A stretch of 9,239 nt of DNA from an uncultured Corynebacterium sp. (GCA_915275065.1 CAJZGD010000097.1:1-9239), one strand, 5' to 3'; positions 1-6,665 are shown, counted from the first letter of the stretch. Notes: generated from the sequence alone by a model not told the origin. Made by a program: numbers and translations.

Positions 1-425
1 CGCCCCGACGCGGTGCGTTCCGCAGCTAACCGCACCCCCACATCCGTGATGAGCGATACCGCTGTCGCGGAGCGTTCCTCCAGCACATACAGCACCTCCA
101 TCCCGGAGGAGAGGCGGGACACGTGGGCGCTGCCACCGGCCAATTTCGCCAACGCCTGAGCGTGCCGCGTGCTAGCCCGCACCAGTGGTTGCTGGGTGGA
201 ATATGCTTGGGCCAGGGAGTATGCGGCCGCGCCCAAACCATAGGTGCGGTGGGATTTCAGGTGCATGACGAACCCCGCATCAACCATGACTTTCAGCAAT
301 TGGTAGGTGGTGGATCGGGGTAACCGTAGTTGGGCGGCAATGCGGGCTGCCGAAATCGGCGCATCGGTGGTCATGAGCAAACGCAATATAGCAAGCGTGT
401 GGGTGGCTGCGGGCACCTTGGACAT
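1..425 (-). CDS. hutR: IclR-family transcriptional regulator, probably HutR (5' part only)
   Basis: The visible 141 codons run off the left edge, so this is the N-terminal half of a roughly 240-260 residue regulator. Residues about 5-60 form the IclR winged helix-turn-helix: ISAARIAAQLRLPRSTTYQLL at 24-44 covers the HTH, and the segment to about 53 (DAGFV) leads into the wing. The stretch from about 75 starts the effector-binding domain (SAHVSRLSSGMEVLYVLE). The gene is divergent from hutG with 20 bp between start codons, the arrangement expected of a hut-cluster regulator, so the name HutR is inferred from context and the ligand is unknown. The ATG at 425-423 has no Shine-Dalgarno sequence but lies 8 nt after a TAGGAT -10 box, which suggests a leaderless transcript. 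A GTG three codons later is a possible alternative start. Family assignment is firm; the specific name is less so. Confidence 0.8.
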   Translation of the reverse strand, partial: MSKVPAATHTLAILRLLMTTDAPISAARIAAQLRLPRSTTYQLLKVMVDAGFVMHLKSHRTYGLGAAAYSLAQAYSTQQPLVRASTRHAQALAKLAGGSAHVSRLSSGMEVLYVLEERSATAVSLITDVGVRLAAERTASG

Positions 426-432
426 GAAGATC

Positions 433-438
433 TATCCT
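433..438 (+). promoter_or_regulatory. -10 box of hutG (leaderless type)
   Basis: TATCCT fits the corynebacterial TANNNT pattern and lies 7 nt before the hutG ATG at 446, so transcription would begin at or next to the start codon. There is no Shine-Dalgarno sequence, which fits leaderless translation. No convincing -35 is visible at the expected spacing; activation by a regulator is possible. Confidence 0.45.
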
Positions 439-439
439 A
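434..439 (-). promoter_or_regulatory. -10 box of hutR (leaderless type)
   Basis: On the minus strand this reads TAGGAT, 8 nt before the ATG at 425-423. It overlaps the hutG -10 box by five bases on the opposite strand, so the two promoters probably cannot both be occupied by RNA polymerase at once. Confidence 0.4.
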
Positions 440-445
440 GATCAC

Positions 446-1384
446 ATGATCGAATATTTTCATTGGCACGGCCGCGACGACGGGCCGGGCGACGAACATG
501 CCCGCTGGTTCACCACCATCATTGATGCGGAGGCCGAGCTCGTACCACCGAACGCCATTACCCTGGTGGGGTTCGCCTCAGACACCGGGGTGGCACGCAA
601 TAACGGCCGGGTGGGGGCCGCGACCGGACCCACTGTTATCAGAGAGGCCCTGGCGTCACTGGCCATCCATGACGATAGGGTTCGGGCCGACGCCCACACC
701 ATTACCTACACCAACACCTCGGACCTAGAGGCCGGTCAGCAGCAACTGAGCGACACCGTAGCCGCCCTGCTTGATAACGGTTCCGGCACCGTGGTGACAC
801 TCGGCGGCGGGCACGAAACGTCTTGGGCCTCCCACCGGGGCTTGCGGCAATCCCGCAATAGTAATGACAAATCCATTGCCATCATCAACCTCGACGCCCA
901 TTTTGACCTGCGCACCAGCGATATTGCCACGTCCGGCACCCCGTTCAAACAGATCGCCGACGCCTGGCCGCACGACTTCCACTACACCGTGCTGGGCATT
1001 TCCGAGCCCAATAACACCCGCGTCCTGTTCCACACCGCCGACCAGTTAGGCGTCACCTATGTCACCGACGATACGTTAGCAAACTTGACCCCCGCCGAAG
1101 CCGCGGAACTCGTAACCAAAGCTGCCGCCACCGCGGACATTCTTCACCTCAGCATTGATCTTGATGTGCTTCCCGCCCACGTCGCCCCCGGGGTGTCCGC
1201 CCCGGCCACCCTAGGAGTGGCCCTCCCCCAGGTTCGCGCGATGTGCATGGCTGCCGCCCGCACCGGCAAACTCCGGCTCGTCGACGTGGTGGAACTCAAC
1301 CCCACCTATGATGTGGATGATCGGACCGCAAAGGTAGCCGCCAGGCTCATCCACGACATCACCACCGCGCTCCCCCACCACTAA
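446..1384 (+). CDS. hutG: Formimidoylglutamase (HutG)
   Basis: This 312-residue cytosolic enzyme hydrolyses N-formimidoyl-L-glutamate to L-glutamate and formamide, the last step of one branch of histidine degradation. It belongs to the arginase/agmatinase (ureohydrolase) superfamily and its length is typical. The N-terminal WHGRDDGPGDEHARW (7-21) is characteristic of HutG. The binuclear Mn site is complete: GGGHE with H123, DAHFD with D150, H152 and D154, and SIDLD with D238 and D240, followed by the family's APG-V-SAPA loop near 247-254. The Asp-rich stretch VVELNPTYDVDDRTA follows near 280-296. The ATG at 446 keeps the conserved WHGRDDGPG segment and lies 7 nt after a -10 box with no Shine-Dalgarno sequence. 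The gene is divergent from the IclR regulator. Its stop codon overlaps the stop of the convergent permease gene by 4 bp (CTAA). The other hut enzymes are not in this window. Confidence 0.93.
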   Translation: MIEYFHWHGRDDGPGDEHARWFTTIIDAEAELVPPNAITLVGFASDTGVARNNGRVGAATGPTVIREALASLAIHDDRVRADAHTITYTNTSDLEAGQQQLSDTVAALLDNGSGTVVTLGGGHETSWASHRGLRQSRNSNDKSIAIINLDAHFDLRTSDIATSGTPFKQIADAWPHDFHYTVLGISEPNNTRVLFHTADQLGVTYVTDDTLANLTPAEAAELVTKAAATADILHLSIDLDVLPAHVAPGVSAPATLGVALPQVRAMCMAAARTGKLRLVDVVELNPTYDVDDRTAKVAARLIHDITTALPHH

Positions 1385-2676
1385 AACCGCATAGTTTTCC
1401 CCTCACCTATGGTGGTGTAAAGCCACCGTAGCAGGGGATAACCAACGATGATCCCCACCGAGCCCCAGGCAATACCCTCCAGGTGAATGCCAAACACCAC
1501 AAGTGTCAGGTTACCGATACCCGCCACCAACGCCACAGCAGCAGCTATCAAATTCACCGGATTGTTAAAGTTCACCTTATTGTCTTGCCAGATTCGCACC
1601 CCCAGCATGCCAATCAAACCATAAAGCACGAGGGCCGCACCGCCCAGCACCCCGGTCGGAATCGTGAAAATCAGCGCCCCGAACTTCGGCACAAACGCCA
1701 ACCCCACCGCCGTGATCGCCGCCACCCAATAGGCCGCGGTGGAATACACCCGGGTTGCCGCCATCACCCCAATGTTCTCCGCATAGGTTGTCGTCCCCGA
1801 ACCCCCAAACCCACCAGCCAACACGGTCCCCACCCCATCGGCAATGAGCGCATTCCCCGCCTGGGCATCCAAATTCCGGCCCGTCATCTCCGACACTGCC
1901 TTCACATGCCCCACATTTTCCGCAATCAACACAATCACCACTGGCAACGACACCATCACCGCCGACAAGTGAAACTCCGGCGTGTGAAACTGCGGCAACC
2001 CCACCCAGGGGGCGGCCGCGATTGCCTCCGACGCCCCCTCGGAAAGATTCCCGGTGACCGCGGCAAACACCCATCCGGTGATGACCCCCAATAAAATCCC
2101 CAACCGGGCCACCATGCCCCGGCCGGCCACGGTGAACACCATAATCGCCCCCAATGTCACGGTTGCCACCATGGGTTGCGTCGCAAAGTTCTTCGTTGCC
2201 GACGCCGACAAATTAAACCCAATCAGCGACACGATAGCCCCCGTCACCGCAGGCGGCATCACCGTATCAATGATCCCTTTCCCCAGGCGTTTCACCACCA
2301 AACCCACTGCCATGAGTGCCAGGCCAGCGGCCACCACGCCACCCAGCTGCGCCCCAAACCCTAAGCTTTTCGACGCCAACAATGGGGCGATAAACGCAAA
2401 CGACGACCCCAAATAGGACGGCAGCTGGTTCCGGGTTATCACCAAAAACACCATTGTCCCCACCCCGGAGAATAATAATGTCGTATTCACCGGGAACCCC
2501 GTCAAGGTGGGAACCAGCAGCGTCGCCCCAAACATGGCAATCACATGCTGCATACCAATGCCAATAGTGCGCCCCCACGACAGTCGCTCATCCGGGGCCA
2601 CCACCGCACCAGGTTGAATGGTCTTGCCATCACCATGGATCGACCACCGAAACAAACCAAAAGAAGATGTGCTCAC
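1381..2676 (-). CDS. uraA: Uracil permease (NCS2 family, UraA/PyrP type)
   Basis: A 431-residue multi-span inner-membrane protein of the nucleobase/cation symporter-2 family, expected to have 14 membrane segments and to import uracil with protons for pyrimidine salvage. Family motifs recognised against E. coli UraA include QHVIAMFGAT (43-52), PSYLGSSFAF (86-95), IAENVGH (251-257) and TTTYAENIGVMAATRVYST (295-313). E253, H257 and E300 correspond to the UraA substrate- and proton-binding residues Glu241, His245 and Glu290, which supports uracil over xanthine or urate. The start is GTG, with AAGGG close upstream and a -10 box 8 nt before it. The gene lies 57 bp downstream of hflX on the same strand, so it may be read both from hflX and from its own promoter. 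The TAG stop overlaps the hutG stop. Confidence 0.9.
   Translation of the reverse strand: MSTSSFGLFRWSIHGDGKTIQPGAVVAPDERLSWGRTIGIGMQHVIAMFGATLLVPTLTGFPVNTTLLFSGVGTMVFLVITRNQLPSYLGSSFAFIAPLLASKSLGFGAQLGGVVAAGLALMAVGLVVKRLGKGIIDTVMPPAVTGAIVSLIGFNLSASATKNFATQPMVATVTLGAIMVFTVAGRGMVARLGILLGVITGWVFAAVTGNLSEGASEAIAAAPWVGLPQFHTPEFHLSAVMVSLPVVIVLIAENVGHVKAVSEMTGRNLDAQAGNALIADGVGTVLAGGFGGSGTTTYAENIGVMAATRVYSTAAYWVAAITAVGLAFVPKFGALIFTIPTGVLGGAALVLYGLIGMLGVRIWQDNKVNFNNPVNLIAAAVALVAGIGNLTLVVFGIHLEGIAWGSVGIIVGYPLLRWLYTTIGEGKTMRF
1399..1437. terminator. Long hairpin just past hutG, inside the 3' end of uraA
   Basis: CCCCT (1399-1403) pairs with AGGGG (1433-1437), and CTATGGTGG (1407-1415) pairs with CCACCGTAG (1423-1431) around a 7-nt loop, with one T/G position that can wobble-pair in RNA. 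The stem begins 15 nt after the hutG stop codon, so it would sit in the hutG 3' end while also coding for the last residues of UraA. There is no U-tract on the hutG side. Termination is therefore inferred, as a hairpin-only signal. Confidence 0.35.
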
Positions 2677-2684
2677 GAACCCTT

Positions 2685-2714
2685 ATTATTACTGGCCCAC
2701 CGCAACCTCACCAA
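2685..2714 (-). promoter_or_regulatory. Candidate promoter of uraA
   Basis: On the minus strand, TTGGTG (2714-2709) and AATAAT (2690-2685) are separated by 18 bp. The -10 box matches TATAAT at five of six positions and ends 8 nt before the GTG start, again a near-leaderless layout. The -35 match is weak. Confidence 0.35.
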
Positions 2715-2733
2715 ACATGCTACGTAACCGGAC

Positions 2734-4392
2734 TTAGCTGGCGGTATCGGCCGACACCTGAAACTCAGCAAGCTCCGCCGCAAGCTCCGTGGCCAGGCGC
2801 ACATCAATCCGGGTTCCAGCCTCGGTGTATTCCTCACGCAATACCGTCCCATACTGATGCACCCGCGACACCACATCTCCTCGGGTAAAGGGAACTAGCA
2901 GCTCAACATGTGAATCCAAGCTGTTTAAAAACAACTCAATCCGCGCCTCTAACTCGCTCATCCCCTCGCCAGTGTGCGCCGACACAAACACCACATCATC
3001 CACAGCATGCCGCAACTCCGCTAATACCAGTGGGTCTGCCGCATCGATCTTATTCACCACAATGATCTCCGGGGGCGCGGTCTCCCCGTATTCCTGCACG
3101 ATCTCACCGATGACCTTATTCACCGCGGCAATCTGCTTCAGCGGGAACGGGTCGGAACCATCCACCACATGCAGCACCAGGTCCGCACCAACGACCTCCT
3201 CCAGCGTGGACCGAAACGCCTCCACCAATTGGGTGGGCAGGTGACGCACAAACCCCACCGTGTCGGTAAACACCACCGTTCGGCCATCCGCCAACTCGGC
3301 GCGCCGGGTGGTGGGGTCCAGGGTGGCAAATAATGCGTCTTCTACCAGCACACCGGCACCGGTGATGGCGTTGATGAGGGACGACTTCCCGGCATTCGTG
3401 TAGCCGGCAATGGCGATCTGCGGGATGGTTGATGCCCGCCGGCGGGAACGCTTGATCTCCCGCGCGGTTTGCATGCCGGCGATTTCTTTCCGCAGCTTGG
3501 CCATGTCGGAGCGCAGCCTGCGCCGATCCGCCTCGATTTTGGTTTCGCCCGGGCCCCGCAACCCGACGCCACCATTCGACCCCCCGGCGCGGCCACCGGC
3601 CTGGCGGGATAGCGCACCGCCCCAGCCGCGAACCCGGGTAATCAGGTATTCCATTTGGGCGAGCGATACCTGGGCTTTGCCTTCCTTGCTTTTGGCGTGT
3701 TGGGCGAAAATGTCGAGGATGAGCATGGTCCGGTCAATAACCTTGACGTCGAGAGCCTTTTCCAAAGCGATCATTTGGCCGGGAGAAAGCTCACCATCGC
3801 AGATCACGGTATCAATATTGGTGGCCTGAACGATGTCTTTGAGCTCTTGGACTTTGCCGGACCCAATGTAGGTGCCTGGGTCTGGCCGGTCGCGTTTTTG
3901 GTACAGCATGTCGACAACTTCGGATCCGGCGGTTTGGGCAAGGGCCGCAAGTTCGCGCATGGTGGCTTCGATTTCGGCGGTGGTGCCTTCGGTCCACACG
4001 CCCACCAAAATGACCCGTTCGAGGCGGAGTTTGCGGTATTCGACGTCGTATCCGTCGTCTTGGTCGGTGGCGTAGATGTCGGAACTGCCGGAGATGCGGC
4101 GGAAGGAAGACCGTTCTTCGAGGTCAAGCTCACCGGTCGTGGGCATGTCTGCCATGGGCATGCTGGTTACAGACAAGTCGGTTGCGGCTGTGACTTGCTG
4201 CTCCCCGCGGGAAACCGCATGATTCTCAGCTAAGTCATCGGTAGTGACCGTTGCAATGTTGGCAGGTGACGTGGTGGTATCGGCCGATAATACGGTGGAA
4301 GTGTGGTCTTTAAAAGCTTCCTTGATGAGTTCTTCGTGCGTATTGGTATAGGTTGTCTGGGTATTAGGTTGATGGGAAGTGTTTTTTGGCAT
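2734..4392 (-). CDS. hflX: Ribosome-associated GTPase HflX
   Basis: This 552-residue TRAFAC-class GTPase binds the 50S subunit and, as known for the family, splits stalled or hibernating 70S ribosomes under stress. The HflX N-terminal domain spans about 115-320 (RLERVILVGVW, PDPGTYIGSGK, CDGELSPGQ, DRTMLILDIFAQHA, RGPGETKIE). The G domain follows with GYTNAGKSS (330-338, G1), LFATLDPTTR (354-363, switch I), DTVGF (377-381, G3), NKID (447-450, G4) and SAHTGEG (471-477, G5). A C-terminal domain ends the protein (LVPFTRGDVVSRVH). It is longer than the about 430 residues of E. coli HflX because of a Thr/Ser- and Asp-rich, probably disordered N-terminus of about 90 residues, a type of extension common in actinobacterial homologues. 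Internal ATG codons at 78, 80 and 83 could be alternative starts but lack a good Shine-Dalgarno. uraA follows after 57 bp. Confidence 0.96.
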   Translation of the reverse strand: MPKNTSHQPNTQTTYTNTHEELIKEAFKDHTSTVLSADTTTSPANIATVTTDDLAENHAVSRGEQQVTAATDLSVTSMPMADMPTTGELDLEERSSFRRISGSSDIYATDQDDGYDVEYRKLRLERVILVGVWTEGTTAEIEATMRELAALAQTAGSEVVDMLYQKRDRPDPGTYIGSGKVQELKDIVQATNIDTVICDGELSPGQMIALEKALDVKVIDRTMLILDIFAQHAKSKEGKAQVSLAQMEYLITRVRGWGGALSRQAGGRAGGSNGGVGLRGPGETKIEADRRRLRSDMAKLRKEIAGMQTAREIKRSRRRASTIPQIAIAGYTNAGKSSLINAITGAGVLVEDALFATLDPTTRRAELADGRTVVFTDTVGFVRHLPTQLVEAFRSTLEEVVGADLVLHVVDGSDPFPLKQIAAVNKVIGEIVQEYGETAPPEIIVVNKIDAADPLVLAELRHAVDDVVFVSAHTGEGMSELEARIELFLNSLDSHVELLVPFTRGDVVSRVHQYGTVLREEYTEAGTRIDVRLATELAAELAEFQVSADTAS

Positions 4393-4424
4393 ACTTTCAG
4401 TCTTTTATTGCGTATTTTTGTAGA

Positions 4425-4453
4425 ATTTTATGGTTTACCAGCGAGCACATGAA
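4425..4453 (-). promoter_or_regulatory. Candidate hflX promoter with an inverted repeat over the -35
   Basis: On the minus strand, TTCATG (4453-4448) lies 17 bp before TAAAAT (4430-4425), a five-of-six match to the -10 consensus, giving a leader of roughly 25 nt before the ATG at 4392. An inverted repeat AGCAC-ATGAA-GTGCT (4444-4458) covers the -35, so a regulator could act there. I do not recognise the site. Confidence 0.4.
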
Positions 4454-4633
4454 GTGCTACAGCCCCCGGTAGGCCTGAATTTGTCCTCGGAATTCTATGA
4501 GTAGCTAATTATTGACCCTCTTTGTGGGGGGTGGATTCCGGGATACTTGGCTAAAAAATGGCAGAAATCACAACAGGTGTAACAATAGCATCTCAACCAT
4601 CAATCCGATGACTATTTCTTAGACTTCAGCACG
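4454..4633. other. Divergent intergenic region between hflX and the Cys-tail gene
   Basis: The full gap between the two divergent start codons is 4393-4647 (255 bp). Apart from the hflX promoter on one side and the -10 box at 4634 on the other, I see no open reading frame with coding character, no tRNA and no convincing terminator. A short CCCTC/GGGGG pairing near 4516-4532 is imperfect and lacks a T-tract. Confidence 0.4.
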
Positions 4634-4639
4634 TACAAT
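4634..4639 (+). promoter_or_regulatory. -10 box of the Cys-tail gene (leaderless type)
   Basis: TACAAT, a five-of-six match to TATAAT, ends 8 nt before the ATG at 4648. No Shine-Dalgarno is visible in those 8 nt, so the mRNA probably starts at the initiation codon. No clear -35 is seen. Confidence 0.5.
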
Positions 4640-4647
4640 GTTGTGCT

Positions 4648-5409
4648 ATGAGCAATGATCTTGTGGCTTTAGGCATGAAATTCGACAAATGGCAGGATGC
4701 CGTCGAAGCTGCCATTAGCACTAATAAGCTTAGCGTCACTGGTGAAGTTAGGGGCGGCCAATTAATTCAGTATGCGGATTCTTCTGGTGCACAGATCAAC
4801 ATTCTAGCAGTGGAACCGTTTGCCACATATGCCGGGTTTGATTCGGTTGCCATGAGTTTTGCACACGTGACCATGTTGAACGATGTCCTAGCATTGTGCG
4901 ACATCATTGACTATAACGGACAGGCGGTCACTTCATTAACATGCAACCTGGCGCAAGGCCCACTCTTGGTGGATGAACCAGAGCAACGGTGGCAACAGGT
5001 CGCTATTACTGCTCTCGCATCGGCGGAAGATTTGCGGTACTACCCTACCGTTGACGACTATGTTGCCGAGACCGGCAACCAACCGGGTTTTTTGGATTCT
5101 GATGGGATTTCGGTGGTTGCTGATGGTAATGGTGCAGCTCAACCGGATGCCGGGGCGTCGTTTAGCGCGCGAGTGTTGGATGCGGATTATCGCACCAATG
5201 CGCTCACGGGGCAGCGATTCATTCACGCTACGGTTGACGGATCGTTCGCTTATGATGTATGCCTCCCCGACTCCTTAAATATTGCTGAGTTGCCTAAGAA
5301 AAACAGTGTGATTGCCGGACGGGCGGTCATGGTTGGTTCGCTCTTGGCGCCACAGGGATGCGGGTCTGGTGGTTGTGGATCCGGCGGCTGCGGTTGTGGT
5401 GGTCACTGA
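4648..5409 (+). CDS. Uncharacterised protein with Cys/Gly-rich C-terminal tail
   Basis: I do not recognise this 253-residue protein. It has no signal peptide and no membrane segment, so it is probably cytosolic. The body contains two beta-rich stretches (about 28-60 and 170-232) separated by an acidic linker at about 133-168. The last 16 residues are low-complexity Gly/Ser/Cys with cysteines at 238, 243, 248 and 250, ending in Gly-Gly-His. Three more cysteines lie at 84, 99 and 205. The tail looks like a metal-binding or thiol-reactive appendage, which is inference only. The ATG lies 8 nt after a TACAAT box, which fixes the start as leaderless. The next gene begins 38 bp downstream on the same strand, so the two probably form an operon. 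The gene is divergent from hflX. Base composition is more A+T-rich than in the hut and hflX genes. Confidence 0.8.
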   Translation: MSNDLVALGMKFDKWQDAVEAAISTNKLSVTGEVRGGQLIQYADSSGAQINILAVEPFATYAGFDSVAMSFAHVTMLNDVLALCDIIDYNGQAVTSLTCNLAQGPLLVDEPEQRWQQVAITALASAEDLRYYPTVDDYVAETGNQPGFLDSDGISVVADGNGAAQPDAGASFSARVLDADYRTNALTGQRFIHATVDGSFAYDVCLPDSLNIAELPKKNSVIAGRAVMVGSLLAPQGCGSGGCGSGGCGCGGH

Positions 5410-5447
5410 GGCTTCAGTAGCGAATTTGGGCGTAAGGTTTGCGTTAA

Positions 5448-6002
5448 GTGGGTGAGCTACAAGTGCAAGAGATAGAGGCAATTGACGATTACGACTCCTC
5501 GGGCATCACCTGGCCGTGGGTTGCGATCGCTGGCGCCTGCTTGTTATTGGTTGCGTTGCTGCATATTGAGGGGGCGGCACTATCCTGCCTCATTTTGGTC
5601 GCGTCGTTTTTGTTGTCACGTTATCATCCGTATTCGCAGGAAACGGCTGCGCTGAAGGCATCTATCGTGCTTTCTCGGGAGGATATTGAGGATACGCTAC
5701 GGAAATACGAGGATTTTTTATACAAAAACGATACGGAATCTATTGCGGATCGCACACTGCACCGGCCAGCATTGGCCGATGAGAACTGTACCGATCCCGA
5801 TATTTCTTCGTTTCATTTCCTGGCGAGCACTTCACGACGGTTTGTGCCTAGGGTCAATGATCGGCTCAGTCGAAACCTCAGCATCCAACAGTTGGAGTCA
5901 TTACTCAAACTCACTGATGTGCGAGCGCTGGAACTCAAGGAGGCTTGGTTGCAGGCGCGACAGTCCGCCCAGCGGCTGGGGAAAAACTACCAGGCTAGCT
6001 GA
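5448..6002 (+). CDS. Small two-helix membrane protein of unknown function
   Basis: An unrecognised 184-residue protein. A short acidic N-terminus (DDYDSS) is followed by two adjacent hydrophobic segments, about 22-38 and 42-57, that would form a membrane hairpin with both ends on the same side, probably the cytoplasm. A charged, mostly helical domain from about 60 to 184 follows, with possible coiled-coil character near 145-178 (heptad-like Leu and Ala spacing in LESLLKLTDVRALELKEAWLQ). Start choice: GTG at 5448, with a TAAGG-like Shine-Dalgarno at 5432-5436, somewhat far away; an in-frame GTG at 5463 is the alternative. It probably shares a transcript with the Cys-tail gene 38 bp upstream. 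Its TGA overlaps the stop of pcp by 8 bp in a convergent arrangement. No catalytic motif is visible. Confidence 0.78.
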   Translation: MGELQVQEIEAIDDYDSSGITWPWVAIAGACLLLVALLHIEGAALSCLILVASFLLSRYHPYSQETAALKASIVLSREDIEDTLRKYEDFLYKNDTESIADRTLHRPALADENCTDPDISSFHFLASTSRRFVPRVNDRLSRNLSIQQLESLLKLTDVRALELKEAWLQARQSAQRLGKNYQAS

Positions 6003-6654
6003 GCTTGTCGACGAACATCCACACCGTCTCGGCAATCTTCTGTACCGCATCGGTCGAATCAGAAGGCGTGAGGGGTGTGGCGGTGTTGGCGCCTATGACC
6101 TCAGCTTCACTGACCGTATCCCCCTCGGTGGCTGCAGTGGCCGCGCTGGTGCTGGGATGTAGGGCAGGCACGTGCATAAAGAGGGTGGGAAACGGTGAAC
6201 TGTAAAGATGGTAGGCCAAATGGTTACAGACAAATCCACCAGGGTTGGCGCTTAATTCCATGGGCCATGGGGTTTGCCGCAAACTCGCCACCACCGCCTT
6301 GGGCCAAATGGGAAAATTCGTGGCAATGGTAGGGATGCCCCCAGGAATGATGGCCTTGCCCTTGGGCTGGAAGCCATCATTGTCGGGAATAGTAGCCTGT
6401 TGCTGATTGTAGGCCTGGGTTTCCACATTAATGCTGTTGCGGGTGGTGTCTTCACCGAAGCTAAGGATAATGTCGGGACGAAATTGTTTGGCGGTAGAAA
6501 TGGCAACTTTATGGGAGTTGGCAAAAGCCACCGGTAGTTCCAATACTTGGGTTTTGTGTTTGGACAAGAGTTCTGCGAGATTTGTGACAACGGCCAAACT
6601 GGTGTTTTCCGTTGCACCATTAAAGGGACTGAAAGCCGTCAATAGGATTCTCAT
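5995..6654 (-). CDS. pcp: Pyrrolidone-carboxylate (pyroglutamyl) peptidase, diverged
   Basis: This 219-residue cytosolic cysteine peptidase (family C15) removes N-terminal pyroglutamate from peptides. The triad known for the family (Glu81, Cys144, His168 in Bacillus Pcp) maps to E78 (NVETQAYN), C143 (GGFVCNHLAY) and H161 (LFMHVPAL). ILLTAFSPFNG (3-13) replaces the usual TGFEPFGG and IPDNDGF (89-95) is kept. The stretch normally reading like GQAGGR is SFGEDTTRN here, so the protein is diverged but probably active. After H161 it carries an Ala/Thr/Ser-rich segment (167-200) unlike the usual compact C-terminus. The start is fixed by a GGAGG Shine-Dalgarno six bases upstream. The gene is convergent with the small membrane protein gene. 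The 525-bp spacer upstream must hold its promoter; TATTCT (minus, 6685-6680) is a weak -10 candidate. Confidence 0.85.
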   Translation of the reverse strand: MRILLTAFSPFNGATENTSLAVVTNLAELLSKHKTQVLELPVAFANSHKVAISTAKQFRPDIILSFGEDTTRNSINVETQAYNQQQATIPDNDGFQPKGKAIIPGGIPTIATNFPIWPKAVVASLRQTPWPMELSANPGGFVCNHLAYHLYSSPFPTLFMHVPALHPSTSAATAATEGDTVSEAEVIGANTATPLTPSDSTDAVQKIAETVWMFVDKLS

Positions 6655-6660
6655 GAGCTA

Positions 6661-6665
6661 CCTCC
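6661..6665 (-). promoter_or_regulatory. Shine-Dalgarno of pcp
   Basis: The minus strand reads GGAGG six bases before the ATG at 6654-6652. It is one of only two strong ribosome binding sites in the window and settles the pcp start codon. Confidence 0.75.

Larger units (their letters stand above)
429..443. promoter_or_regulatory. Perfect inverted repeat between hutR and hutG, candidate operator
   Basis: GATCTA-TCC-TAGATC is a perfect 6-bp inverted repeat with a 3-bp centre. It fills most of the 20-bp gap between the two divergent start codons and covers the -10 boxes of both genes. A dimer bound here would block both promoters, so autoregulation by the IclR protein together with control of hutG is a natural reading. 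The binding protein is inferred only from position. Confidence 0.5.

Noticed and set aside
1483..2094. Long plus-strand open frame (203 codons) opposite uraA
   Set aside because: Its product is rich in His, Pro, Arg and Gln with no domain character, and it mirrors a clearly conserved NCS2 permease on the other strand.
3655..4233. Plus-strand open frame (192 codons) opposite the N-terminal part of hflX
   Set aside because: It is a shadow of a strongly conserved HflX frame, with no ribosome binding site and no recognisable motif.
5968..5980. CCCAG-CGG-CTGGG hairpin as a pcp terminator
   Set aside because: Only a 5-bp stem with a 3-nt loop, inside the coding end of the opposing gene, and no T-run follows in the pcp direction.
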